DNA of 64,000 nt, from positions 8,411,322 through 8,475,321 of the forward strand of contig OZ024791.1 in the NCBI GenBank assembly GCA_964017065.1, in the 5' to 3' direction. The translations under genes were made by a program, and so were the position numbers. This DNA comes from Haliclona indistincta (lineage: Eukaryota > Porifera > Demospongiae > Haplosclerida > Chalinidae). The stretch's first letter is position 1, and each line of letters begins with the position of its first letter. Positions 38,232 through 49,941 of the stretch are shown in pieces. Below the pieces are notes generated by a model. That model was not told the DNA's origin, ran no database searches, and was given only the letters and a program-made list of their open reading frames with translations.

Positions 38232-38295
38232 ACCAGACCGCTTTGAATTATTTATTCCCATTATGTAACAATTTTTATTATCACATCATAAACAA

Positions 38296-39531
38296 TCAAA
38301 CTTCAATGTCTTTTTTAAACTGTGCAGTGATCTTCTTGAGTATTTGATCCCCTCCAGTCAGTACATTGATACAGGTGAAGGCCATACTCTTGGCTACTCT
38401 CAGAGTCTGGCAGTGAGCCTCTGGTGTGTTGGTTACACTGGTGAACTCACGAGTGTGGTACAACTCTCCATTACCGATCCGATAGCACGGGTGGATGGAT
38501 GGTACCACGTGTGACACATTGCCCATATCAGTTGAGCCACCATCATCAACAAAGCGTTCAATCTCTCCACCAAGCAAACGAATGTTGTTGCTGTACATGT
38601 CTACTAGCACTGAATTAGACACGAGATTATCAAATTGCTTATCAGGTTCTGTGATATTCAATGAGCAGCCAGTGGCATGTGCAGCTGCCTCAAAGCAAGC
38701 CTCAACTTTCTTTCTAAGTATCAATACCTCCTTCCTGGTGGGTGCACGAATATAATAAAACAAGCTGGCCTTCTCTGGGATAATACTGGGTTCGATACCG
38801 CCGCCATTAGTAATCACACCATGCACTCTCCAGCTTGGCTTCATCTGCTGACGGAGAACAGAGATAGAATTATAAGCCATTACTGCAGCATCGAGAGCAT
38901 TCAATCCTTCCCATGGAAAGCCGGCTGCATGAGCTGCCTTGCCAGTGAAGACAACATCTAGACTGCACATTGCCGCGAAAGTAGTTATGGCCACATCATA
39001 AGGAGCCGGATGAACCATCATGGTTAGGTCGATTCCCTCAAATGCTCCCTTCTCTATCAGGAATACCTTGCCTCCTTCGCCCTCTTCAGCAGGTGTACCC
39101 ATCACTGTCAATCGACCACTGGATCCTGTCTCCTCTAGGAACGCCTTCACTCCCAGCCCTGCTGCTACCCCGGCCTCAGCAATCAGGTTATGACCACACG
39201 CATGTCCTATCTCAGGCAGCGCATCATACTCGCAGATCACGCACACATTGGGACCGCCAGAGCCGAAGGTGGCTCGGAATGCTGTGGAGATATCACAGTA
39301 GCCTCGTTCCACAGAGAATCCCTTCTTCTCAAGAAAGTCAGTTAGCAGCTGATGCGCCTTGTTCTCCTTAAACCCTAGCTCAGGATTGCGCCATATCTCA
39401 TCGCTTAGTGCCTGAAGATCTTCTTTGTTCGACTCGATCGCGGCAGCAGCGATCTGTAAACGTGGATCCATGCTGGCGGAAGCCGGCAAAGCAATGAGAT
39501 TCATCGGATTCATAAATGCAATCATGATCAT
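38296..39531 (-). CDS. M20 metallopeptidase (PM20D2-like), copy 2
   Basis: Intronless 411 codons, nearly identical to copy 1 over its whole length, including the N-terminal extension (MIMIAFMNPMNLIALPASAS; alternative start at MDPRLQ, 39471). Metal motif GHACGHN and TPAEEGEGGK retained. It shares with copy 1 the variable segments YDVAITT..AMCSLDVVF and KASLFYYIRAPTRKEVLIL, which differ in copies 3 and 4. It starts 45 bp downstream of the copy 3 stop on the same strand. Confidence 0.9.
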   Translation of the reverse strand: MIMIAFMNPMNLIALPASASMDPRLQIAAAAIESNKEDLQALSDEIWRNPELGFKENKAHQLLTDFLEKKGFSVERGYCDISTAFRATFGSGGPNVCVICEYDALPEIGHACGHNLIAEAGVAAGLGVKAFLEETGSSGRLTVMGTPAEEGEGGKVFLIEKGAFEGIDLTMMVHPAPYDVAITTFAAMCSLDVVFTGKAAHAAGFPWEGLNALDAAVMAYNSISVLRQQMKPSWRVHGVITNGGGIEPSIIPEKASLFYYIRAPTRKEVLILRKKVEACFEAAAHATGCSLNITEPDKQFDNLVSNSVLVDMYSNNIRLLGGEIERFVDDGGSTDMGNVSHVVPSIHPCYRIGNGELYHTREFTSVTNTPEAHCQTLRVAKSMAFTCINVLTGGDQILKKITAQFKKDIEV

Positions 39532-39576
39532 GACTACACATTAAATTTGTACTTTTGAACAGTGCAGTTACTAGTT

Positions 39577-40731
39577 TTAGTTGAACTGTGCAGTGATCTT
39601 CTTGACTATTTGATCCCCTCCAGTCAGTACATTGATACAGGTGAAGGCCATACTCTTGGCTGCTCTCAGAGTCTGGCAGTGAGCCTCTGGTGTGTTGCAC
39701 ACACTGGTGAACTCACGAGTGTGGTTCACCTCTCCATTACCGACCCGAAAGCACGGGTGGATGGATGGTACCACATGTGACACATTGCCCATATCAGTTG
39801 AGCCTAATAGTGGTCCTTCATACACACAATCTGAGACTCCTAGCTCCTTGATGTTGTCAGCATACAGCTGAGACAGTGTAGGGTTGCTCTGCAGGTCACT
39901 ATAGAGCACACCTTCTTTACAAATATCTACAGAACAGCCTGTGGCATGAGCAGCTGATTCGAAACATGCATTCACTTTCCCCTTCAGCTGTTGCAGTTCT
40001 GTTAGAACAGGAGCACGATATTGGTATTGTATTCTCGACTTCTCTGGGATAATGTTGGGTTTGACTCCGCCATTGGCGATCACACCATGCACTCTCCAGC
40101 TTGGCTTCATCTGCTGACGGAGAACAGAGATAGATGTGTAAGCCATTACTGCAGCATCGAGAGCATTCACTCCCTCCCACGGGAAGCTGGCTGCATGAGC
40201 TGCCTTGCCCGTGAAGACAACGTCAACTCTTTTAGTTGCAAGTACACCAGGTATCACACAGTCGGAAGGGGCAGGGTGAACCATCATGGCTAGATCGATT
40301 TCCTCAAATGCTCCCTTCTCTATCAGGAATACCTTGCCTCCTCCACCCTCTTCAGCAGGTGTGCCCATCACTGTCAATCGACCACTGGATCCTGTCTCCT
40401 CTAGGAACGCCTTCACTCCCAGCCCTGCTGCTACCCCGGCCTCAGCAATCAGGTTATGACCACACGCATGTCCTATCTCAGGCAGCGCATCATACTCGCA
40501 GATCACGCACACATTGGGACCGCCAGAGCCGAAGGTGGCTCGGAATGCTGTGGAGATATCACAGTAGCCTCGTTCCACAGAGAATCCCTTCTTCTCCAGA
40601 AAGTCAGTTAACAGCTGATGCGCTTTGTCCTCCTTAAACCCTAGCTCAGGATTGCGCCATATCTCTTCACTCAGCGCCTGAAGATCCTCTTTGTTCGACT
40701 CAATCGCGGCAGCAGCGATCTGTGACTCCAT
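39577..40731 (-). CDS. M20 metallopeptidase (PM20D2-like), copy 3
   Basis: Intronless 384 codons starting MESQIAAAAIESNKEDLQ without the hydrophobic extension. Motifs GHACGHN, TPAEEGGGGK and GSTDMGNVSHVVPSIHP are intact. The segment after VHPAP is SDCVIPGVLATKRVDVVF, and a middle segment reads RAPVLTELQQLKGKVNACF, ICKEGVLYSDL and KELGVSDCVYEGPLL, matching copy 4 and not 1 or 2. A different substrate range is possible but not shown. It ends 45 bp before the copy 2 start and starts 52 bp after the copy 4 stop. Confidence 0.9.
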   Translation of the reverse strand: MESQIAAAAIESNKEDLQALSEEIWRNPELGFKEDKAHQLLTDFLEKKGFSVERGYCDISTAFRATFGSGGPNVCVICEYDALPEIGHACGHNLIAEAGVAAGLGVKAFLEETGSSGRLTVMGTPAEEGGGGKVFLIEKGAFEEIDLAMMVHPAPSDCVIPGVLATKRVDVVFTGKAAHAASFPWEGVNALDAAVMAYTSISVLRQQMKPSWRVHGVIANGGVKPNIIPEKSRIQYQYRAPVLTELQQLKGKVNACFESAAHATGCSVDICKEGVLYSDLQSNPTLSQLYADNIKELGVSDCVYEGPLLGSTDMGNVSHVVPSIHPCFRVGNGEVNHTREFTSVCNTPEAHCQTLRAAKSMAFTCINVLTGGDQIVKKITAQFN

Positions 40732-40783
40732 TAATGTTTCTCAATCTCATAATAATACAATACAAATGAAAATTAATAAGTAA

Positions 40784-41947
40784 TTATTGATCACTTTTGA
40801 ACTGTGCAGTGATCTGCTTGAGTATTTGATCCCCTCCAGTCAGTACATTGATACAGGTGAAGGCCATACTCTTGGCTGCTCTCAGAGTCTGGCAGTGAGC
40901 CTCTGGTGTGTTGCACACACTGGTGAACTCACGAGTGTGGTTCACCTCTCCATTACCGACCCGAAAGCACGGGTGGATGGATGGTACCACGTGTGACACA
41001 TTGCCCATATCAGTTGAGCCTAATAGTGGTCCTTCATACACACAATCTGAGACTCCTAGCTCCTTGATGTTGTCAGCATACAGCTGAGACAGTGTAGGGT
41101 TGCTCTGCAGGTCACTATAGAACACACCTTCTTTACAAATATCTACAGAACAGCCTGTGGCATGAGCAGCTGATTCGAAACATGCATTCACTTTCTCCTT
41201 CAGCTGTTGCAGTTCAGTTAGAACAGGAGCACGATAGATGTAGTTCAGAGTGGACTTCTCTGGGATGATGTTGGGTTTGACTCCGCCATTAGCGATCACA
41301 CCATGCACTCTCCAGCTTGGCTTCATCTGCTGACGGAGAACAGAGATGGACGTGTAAGCCATTACTGCAGCATCGAGAGCATTCACTCCCTCCCATGGAA
41401 AGCTAGCTGCATGAGCTGCCTTACCTTTGAAGTCTACACCAACACATTCAAGAGCAAGTACACCAGGTATCACACAGTCGGAAGGGGCAGGGTGAACCAT
41501 CATGGCTAGGTCGATTCCCTCAAATGCTCCCTTCTCTATCAGGAATACCTTGCCTCCTCCACCCTCTTCAGCAGGTGTGCCCATCACTGTCAATCGACCA
41601 CTGGATCCTGTCTCCTCTAGGAACGCCTTCACTCCCAGCCCTGCTGCTACCCCGGCCTCAGCAATCAGGTTATGACCACACGCATGTCCTATCTCAGGCA
41701 GCGCATCATACTCGCAGATCACGCACACATTGGGACCGCCAGAGCCGAAGGTGGCTCGGAATGCTGTGGAGATATCACAGTAGCCTCGTTCCACAGAGAA
41801 TCCCTTCTTCTCCAGAAAGTCAGTCAAAAGCTGATGCGCCTTGTTCTCCTTAAAATTTAGCTCAGGATTGCGCCATATCTCTTCACTCAGCGCCTGAAGA
41901 TCCTCTTTGTTCGTCTCGATAGCTGCTGCTGATACTTGTACTTCCAT
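40784..41947 (-). CDS. M20 metallopeptidase (PM20D2-like), copy 4
   Basis: Intronless 387 codons starting MEVQVSAAAIETNKEDLQAL. All M20 motifs of copy 3 are present, with small changes (LALECVGVDFKGKAAHA; STLNYIYRAP). First of the four in transcription direction, starting 66 bp downstream of the aldo-keto reductase stop on the same strand. Being intronless next to intron-rich genes suggests a retrocopy or a transferred founder; neither is shown here. Confidence 0.9.
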   Translation of the reverse strand: MEVQVSAAAIETNKEDLQALSEEIWRNPELNFKENKAHQLLTDFLEKKGFSVERGYCDISTAFRATFGSGGPNVCVICEYDALPEIGHACGHNLIAEAGVAAGLGVKAFLEETGSSGRLTVMGTPAEEGGGGKVFLIEKGAFEGIDLAMMVHPAPSDCVIPGVLALECVGVDFKGKAAHAASFPWEGVNALDAAVMAYTSISVLRQQMKPSWRVHGVIANGGVKPNIIPEKSTLNYIYRAPVLTELQQLKEKVNACFESAAHATGCSVDICKEGVFYSDLQSNPTLSQLYADNIKELGVSDCVYEGPLLGSTDMGNVSHVVPSIHPCFRVGNGEVNHTREFTSVCNTPEAHCQTLRAAKSMAFTCINVLTGGDQILKQITAQFKSDQ

Positions 41948-42013
41948 GCTCGAGAGTCACGTGAGCCATATTCACAAAAAAAAATTGCAAGCGTACACTA
42001 GTTAAAAATGTAG

Positions 42014-43550
<1,537 letters not shown>

Positions 43551-43714
43551 TTCTATTATTGGATCGGTGGCTTGCTTGTCAGTTGCTGCAAGTTGTCACG
43601 TGGATTGGAAACGAGTCGATTGGAAATTGAAATCACCAGTTGACCACGCCCTCATTTTCATTCGGTGCAGGAGGCGCGCGTGTTGTGTCATGTTGTGTAG
43701 CAGGGCGAGTGATC
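43551..43714. promoter_or_regulatory. bidirectional promoter AKR7/TBCCD1
   Basis: 164 bp between divergent starts, with CACGTG and two ATTGG (inverted CCAAT) boxes around 43598-43625. No TATA box. Function inferred. Confidence 0.55.
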
Positions 43715-44741
43715 ATGTCGTCCATTCCCTCTTCTCCCGGCGCTAGCAGGATATCGCTGTGGGCTAATCCCATCCCGCTGGAGTGCGGTGTCGCGGCGCC
43801 TATCGTGACTACTGTCCCCAAGAACACCGGTCTTTCACTGCATGTGCGTTCCATTGCAGCTGGAGTGGCGGGAAATTTTGATTTTACCCGCCCCTCTCTC
43901 TGTGTACACACAATGTAGATGCTAAAGAAACTGTTGAAGTATGCGAAGAGCAAAGGAAAGCTCGCTTACCCAATGTTGAGGTAAATTTTTCACTTTCTAT
44001 CTTTAAATCAAGTCTTCTCTTTCTCTCCCAGTTATTCAGTATGGCAACGTATTGCCTGCAGCAAGCTTGACATGACTGATGATCAATCATGGCTGTGCGT
44101 TCCTCTCCTTTTCTCACTAGTATCTATCCCTCTCTCTCTCTTGTTTAGTTATTTTGAGACATTTGACACTGTGTCTAATATCGATCCTAAGGATCGCTTG
44201 AGAATGCTGAGTCTTGTCAACAAGTGCCCCAACAATGAAGAGCTTGGTAAGCTATGAACTGACTCAGTAAAAGACGGCTGTGTCTCTCTGCTCAGGTCGT
44301 CTTCGTAAGCAAGTGATGGTGGACACAACACGATTCATGTTGTTGTTATTCTTACAGAATGCAACACGTCTCTCACTCAAGAGCTCTATAGTAACAGGAG
44401 ATGAGTATCCCCAAACACTGATACAATACCCTCATCATGGGAAGAATGTGTGTGTGTAGTAAGCTGCCTGTCCAATTCCTCATAGCTGAGTGAAGGAGTG
44501 AGTGTGGGGGTATACCAGGCATACAGCAAACAACAGCATTACCACTAATGGGGGCAGCCATTCATGCACGCTGTCTCATCCATGGCTGTGTATGCTGTAA
44601 CCTCACAGTACATGCTGTAACATGAGTTGGTATCATATTGCACTATCTCACTTGTACTGTTAGTAAATAGTGTCCTTGACTGGTGTTTATAAGATGGCCT
44701 TCACCTGAAGCTGACCACAGACAGAGGGTAAGAATTCTTTC

Positions 44742-44778
<37 letters not shown>

Positions 44779-45866
44779 TGATGATCTTCCTCTCTCTCTC
44801 TTACTGATGATTTTCCTCCAGAACTCTATGGACAATTCTCAATTTTCTTTTATTAAGTCTCATTTGCTGGAGATTCTTCAACTGATAGCAGAGCCAGGTG
44901 AGCTGATAACCTCTGTGCTGCTCAAGACACTGTTACTCCTCCAGGAGGTAGTGAGGTCTCTCTTGATGGTCTGGCTGCACTAGATTTTCTGATCATTGGG
45001 ACAGTGGGCAGAAAATCTCTCTCCTCTCTGACTTATCTTGCTTGTCATCCCTCGGCACAAGCACATAGTGGTTACTCTGAGGTAAAACAAGAGAGAGATC
45101 AATGCTTTGTGTCATTCTTGTTTCAGTCTACAGAGACATTCTCTTTGCCTGCTCTGGAGCAGTGGATCCGATCTAAACTGGTTGTAAACCCGTTCAGCTC
45201 TCAGGCAATGAGGGGCGGGGCTTCTGACAGGAGGTGTTCATGTTACCGTAGTAATGATGTTATCGGCAGATTACTAGTCAATTCGCGCACTGCTCCACTT
45301 GGGTTTGTGACAAGAAACAAGTATCTGACAATGTACTCTCTTGTCACTCTTCAGGAGCCAGACCACTTTACTTCATCGGATCAGCAAGCAGACCTTGGCT
45401 AAGGTAAGGAGGACTGCTGTGCGTGAAGTGCTATGATTGTGTTCCCTCCTAGGGAGAGGAGGGAGTTGCTGGCAGTGTTGTGCATATTCAGAACTGTAGA
45501 GGATCCTATATCTACTTGTTAGCTCCGCTAAAGTGAGTGTAGTATGTGTTAGCCTCGTTTGAAAGAAGGCCTGGTAACAATTGTGTGGGCATGCGTAGAT
45601 TTTAATCGCACGAATGGACGTTTAAGTTCATATCTGCTATCATTATACTGTTCTGTTTGTGTAATATACAGTACAAAATAGGCAGAGTTAGAGGCGGAGC
45701 AATTCTGTTGCTGACAAAGATGTGTCTATCCCAATAAGCCTATATAGTGACCACACCCATTAGTGACCACGCCTATATCCCAATAAGGAGCAAGCTAAGA
45801 ACTACAGTTACTAAAATTAATGACAAGTGTTTGAATAGTGTGTGTGTGTGTGTGTGTGTGAGTGTG

Positions 45867-45905
<39 letters not shown>

Positions 45906-45934
45906 GTAAATTGTGTGTGTGTGTGTGTGTGTGT

Positions 45935-45965
<31 letters not shown>

Positions 45966-47137
45966 AGGGTGAATTGTGTGTGTGTGTGTGTGTATGAGTG
46001 TGTGTGTGTGTGAGTGTGAGTGTGTGTGAGTGTGAGTGTGAGTGTGAGGAGAGTGTGAGTGTGAGTGTGTGTGTGTGTGAGTGTGAGTGTGTGTGTGTGT
46101 GTGAGGGGGAATTGTGTGAGTGTGAGTGTGTGTGTGTGTGTGTGAGTGTGTGTGTGTGTGAGGGTGAATTGTGTGTTTGTTGTTGTAGGTGTGTCATGAT
46201 AGAGAAGTGTGCTCGCTGTGTCATCGTGCTGGGAGCAGTGGAGCGTGCGGTCACTGTGACTAGCTGTGCCGGTATCAAGCTAGTGACTGCTTGTCGTCGA
46301 CTGCACATCAAGTATGAGACTATCAATGTGTCTGCTTCCTCCTTCCATCTCTTCCTCTTAGCTCTAGTTCGCAATGCACATTTCATCTGCTCACTGCAAC
46401 TCGACCGGTGGTCTTCGGCAATTGTCACACTCTTTCCTTTGCTCCGTACAACACTCACTATCCTCGTCTCAGTCACCACCTCGTACAGTGTGGGCTACTG
46501 CCGACTGTCAACTATTGGGACCAGCCCATTAGCTTGGTGGGCAGGGCTACTGAAGGAAGGGTGTGGTCACTAATGGAGCCGAGAGAGTTCGTCTCAATAG
46601 AGATTCCATTCAAACTATCAGGAGACACTAAGGTAGTCACTGTTGCTGGTAGGACAGATAGCTCCATAGATCAATACTTGCAGGAGAATCCATGTGTGCT
46701 ACCTCCGTCATACCGTGATGCTCTTGCAACAAGAAGACAGTAAGCAAGCAACTAGTAGACAACCCTCTATCTCTTCCTTTTCTATACTCTCCCTCCCTCT
46801 CTCTCTCTCCCTCCCTCCCTCTCTCTCTCTCTCTCTCTCCCTCCCTCTCTCTCTCCCTCCCTCCCTCCCTCCCTCCCTCCCTCTCTCTCTCTCTCTCTCT
46901 CTCTTTGTCTAGACGGATCAAAGAGTGGTACTCAGCTGTTCAGAATGCTTCATTGACACTTGAACAACAGCAGAAACTGCAAGACACAGTACAGATCAAA
47001 TTTCAGGTGAGAAAGAAGCTCCATGCTCTCCAGAGACTCTCTCTCTCACACAGGAATGGCTGCATGAGAGTGGACGCAAGAAAGAAATATATGATCTACA
47101 GCGAGGAAAGCCTCACAGACACCTGGTCACTAAGTGA
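43715..47137 (+). CDS. TBCCD1: TBCC domain-containing protein 1
   Basis: Centrosome/basal-body positioning protein related to tubulin cofactor C. Multi-exon. It starts MSSIPSSPGASRISLWANPI. Later exons give GKLAYPML joined to SVWQRIACSKLDMTDDQ and WLYFETFDTVSNI, then TFSLPALEQWIRSKLVVNPF, a TBCC beta-helix with CVMIEKCARCVIVLGAVERA and KLVTACRRLHI, the FAPYNTHYPRLSH region, NYWDQP, REFVSIEIPFKLSGDTK, LPPSYRDALATRRQ, and a C-terminal helix ending in HRHLVTK. Introns are loaded with CT and TG repeats. The final exon begins EWLHESGRKKEIYDL; reading through its acceptor in another frame gives a false terminus. Confidence 0.9.
44746..44775. repeat. (CT)n microsatellite in TBCCD1 intron
   Basis: CT dinucleotides, followed by a short direct repeat of CTCTCTTACTGATGAT. 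Confidence 0.85.
45838..46176. repeat. (TG)n-rich tract in TBCCD1 intron
   Basis: About 340 bp of TG with interspersed GAGTGTGAG and GTGAGGGTGAATTG units; the latter recurs about four times. Cysteine/valine or histidine/threonine ORFs here are artefacts. Confidence 0.95.
46787..46910. repeat. (CT)n/(CCCT)n tract in TBCCD1 intron
   Basis: Pyrimidine repeats directly upstream of the exon starting RIKEWYSAVQNASL. Confidence 0.9.
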
Positions 47138-47212
47138 TCATGTGACACAGACACCCGCCCACTAAGTGATCATGTGACACAGACACCCGCCCACTAAGTG
47201 ATCATGTGACAA
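47129..47212. repeat. 32-bp tandem repeat over the TBCCD1 stop codon
   Basis: Nearly three copies of ACTAAGTGATCATGTGACAC plus AGACACCCGCCC. The first copy contains the last codons and the TGA of TBCCD1, so the repeat arose from the gene's own 3' end. Confidence 0.9.
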
Positions 47213-47726
47213 TGCAATAGACCGAGATAACAAACACACACACACACACACACACACCTGAGAAAAGATACTGTTCAGCTTATTATTTTTGATTTGGCAA
47301 GCAACGTTCAGGTAAAAATTTGAGGGACAGAGGGCAAAACTATTTGAGCATGTAACATAAGAATGCTATTAGTGATATTTCTGCTAAAGTGAGACATAAT
47401 TGGATTTTTCATAGTTCGGTAGCTTCCTTGTACATGTACGGGGAAAATCCCCTTTTATATTGTATATTATACGTGTTTATAAATTTTCGTTTTTAAAAAT
47501 TTGTGTTTAATTTTCATGGTTGATCCTACCCATGAAAAATATTTAAACAAAGAAATTTTCCCTATTTACGGTAGAACAAATTTCTATATCTGCATTGCAT
47601 TACGACAACGTTGATTGACACTCATTATTTTGCACCTATGATATTCATTTTGCTAGTAATATTATTAATGATGACACCACTTTACTATGCTAGGTAGCTT
47701 TCATCAACCATGTGTTATATCCCAAG
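47213..47726. other. intergenic, AT-rich, possible small palindromic element
   Basis: A CA microsatellite lies at 47234-47256. The stretch 47436-47575 is AT-rich with inverted GGGAAAAT motifs near its two ends (ACGGGGAAAATCC on the left; TTTTCCCTATTTACGGTA on the right), possibly a short MITE; weak evidence. Confidence 0.35.
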
Positions 47727-48333
47727 TTAACCTTTTAGTTGCCAAGTTATTTCGTCAGAAATTTGACTTGCTCTAAACTGGCAGTTTGTTTTGCAATTTT
47801 CTACAAAATGCAGTACGCTAGCTATTCCAAACTAGCACCCTTTTCTCCTGGCATGTCAAGGTTTACGAAAATGTACTAAACTCTAATCTGGCCACTCCCA
47901 CTTCGGAACTGAAGCCACTTAAGTGTTGCGGCCTCGTCAATTTTTTGCTCATTTTGATCTTCATTCAGCCCTGGTGACTGATACAAAAACCTGGTGGTGT
48001 CCAGGTGAGCGAACAGGACAGTTTAGACCATATTCTATGCCAAAGTATGCATTTCCGGGCATCCTGAAGCCCTAAAAATGCCGAAAGCGGCGAGGGGCTC
48101 CGCCCCTTCGAACCCCGGGTTAAAGGGGGGACACCCCCCTTTAAAAATCCCCCCGTCCCCCGTTCTATATATTTTAGTGGGGAGGGCGCGGCGAAAAACA
48201 GTGGGTTTTTTCAGGTTATTTGCATTAAACTTGATTTGACCTTTCTAGAGCACTTTTTACACTACTTATGACGTCTAGAGTAGGTGGAGTCAATTATGAC
48301 ACCTATAGGTGTCATTAGGGGTTAAAGGGTTAA
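47727..48333 (+). mobile_element. 607-bp TTAA-ended MITE, tandem copy A
   Basis: It begins TTAACCTTTTAGTTGCC and ends GGGGTTAAAGGGTTAA, with TTAA at both ends and the palindrome ATGACACCTATAGGTGTCAT just inside the right end. No transposase ORF. Contains a G/C-rich core (CGAGGGGCTCCGCCCCTTCG, then runs of G and C). Homologous end to end with the diverged element at 85-681, which is inverted. piggyBac-like by TTAA and CCxT ends (inference). Confidence 0.85.
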
Positions 48334-48463
48334 TTGAGTTTTCATCAAAAATTGTAATCTTGCTGGAAATGCTCCAAAGTTGATGAAAATCAATTCTAAG
48401 TGTTCTAAATGTCATTTAAAATTCAGTTTTGGAAGAAATAGACGCCGAAGGATTATAAGGTGA
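48330..48463. repeat. 134-bp spacer unit S, first copy
   Basis: Starts TTAATTGAGTTTTCATC and ends GGATTATAAGGTGA. The same unit appears at 49067-49200 and 49201-49334, between or beside the 607-bp elements. Confidence 0.9.
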
Positions 48464-49070
48464 TTAACCTTTTAGTTGCCAAGTTATTTCGTCAGAAATT
48501 TGACTTGCTCTAAACTGGCAGTTTGTTTTGCAATTTTCTACAAAATGCAGTACGCTAGCTATTCCAAACTAGCACCCTTTTCTCCTGGCATGTCAAGGTT
48601 TACGAAAATGTACTAAACTCTAATCTGGCCACTCCCACTTCGGAACTGAAGCCACTTAAGTGTTGCGGCCTCGTCAATTTTTTGCTCATTTTGATCTTCA
48701 TTCAGCCCTGGTGACTGATACAAAAACCTGGTGGTGTCCAGGTGAGCGAACAGGACAGTTTAGACCATATTCTATGCCAAAGTATGCATTTCCGGGCATC
48801 CTGAAGCCCTAAAAATGCCGAAAGCGGCGAGGGGCTCCGCCCCTTCGAACCCCGGGTTAAAGGGGGGACACCCCCCTTTAAAAATCCCCCCGTCCCCCGT
48901 TCTATATATTTTAGTGGGGAGGGCGCGGCGAAAAACAGTGGGTTTTTTCAGGTTATTTGCATTAAACTTGATTTGACCTTTCTAGAGCACTTTTTACACT
49001 ACTTATGACGTCTAGAGTAGGTGGAGTCAATTATGACACCTATAGGTGTCATTAGGGGTTAAAGGGTTAA
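48464..49070 (+). mobile_element. 607-bp TTAA-ended MITE, tandem copy B
   Basis: Same length as copy A and apparently identical by eye, including the G-rich core. The A-to-B period is 737 bp. Confidence 0.85.
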
Positions 49071-49334
49071 TTGAGTTTTCATCAAAAATTGTAATCTTGC
49101 TGGAAATGCTCCAAAGTTGATGAAAATCAATTCTAAGTGTTCTAAATGTCATTTAAAATTCAGTTTTGGAAGAAATAGACGCCGAAGGATTATAAGGTGA
49201 TTAATTGAGTTTTCATCAAAAATTGTAATCTTGCTGGAAATGCTCCAAAGTTGATGAAAATCAATTCTAAGTGTTCTAAATGTCATTTAAAATTCAGTTT
49301 TGGAAGAAATAGACGCCGAAGGATTATAAGGTGA
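49067..49334. repeat. 134-bp spacer unit S, two tandem copies
   Basis: Two head-to-tail copies of unit S (49067-49200, 49201-49334) separate elements B and C, against one copy between A and B. Confidence 0.9.
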
Positions 49335-49941
49335 TTAACCTTTTAGTTGCCAAGTTATTTCGTCAGAAATTTGACTTGCTCTAAACTGGCAGTTTGTTTT
49401 GCAATTTTCTACAAAATGCAGTACGCTAGCTATTCCAAACTAGCACCCTTTTCTCCTGGCATGTCAAGGTTTACGAAAATGTACTAAACTCTAATCTGGC
49501 CACTCCCACTTCGGAACTGAAGCCACTTAAGTGTTGCGGCCTCGTCAATTTTTTGCTCATTTTGATCTTCATTCAGCCCTGGTGACTGATACAAAAACCT
49601 GGTGGTGTCCAGGTGAGCGAACAGGACAGTTTAGACCATATTCTATGCCAAAGTATGCATTTCCGGGCATCCTGAAGCCCTAAAAATGCCGAAAGCGGCG
49701 AGGGGCTCCGCCCCTTCGAACCCCGGGTTAAAGGGGGGACACCCCCCTTTAAAAATCCCCCCGTCCCCCGTTCTATATATTTTAGTGGGGAGGGCGCGGC
49801 GAAAAACAGTGGGTTTTTTCAGGTTATTTGCATTAAACTTGATTTGACCTTTCTAGAGCACTTTTTACACTACTTATGACGTCTAGAGTAGGTGGAGTCA
49901 ATTATGACACCTATAGGTGTCATTAGGGGTTAAAGGGTTAA
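49335..49941 (+). mobile_element. 607-bp TTAA-ended MITE, tandem copy C
   Basis: Third element, again 607 bp and apparently identical. The B-to-C period is 871 bp, that is 737 plus one extra 134-bp unit. Confidence 0.85.

Noticed and set aside
45817..46479. 220-codon minus-strand His/Thr/Ser frame
   Set aside because: It is the TG repeat read on the other strand, extended over a TBCCD1 exon in the wrong frame.
47727..49941. Centromeric or rDNA-like tandem array
   Set aside because: Only three units, with TTAA ends and inverted termini shared by a dispersed relative at 85-681; transposon origin explains it better.
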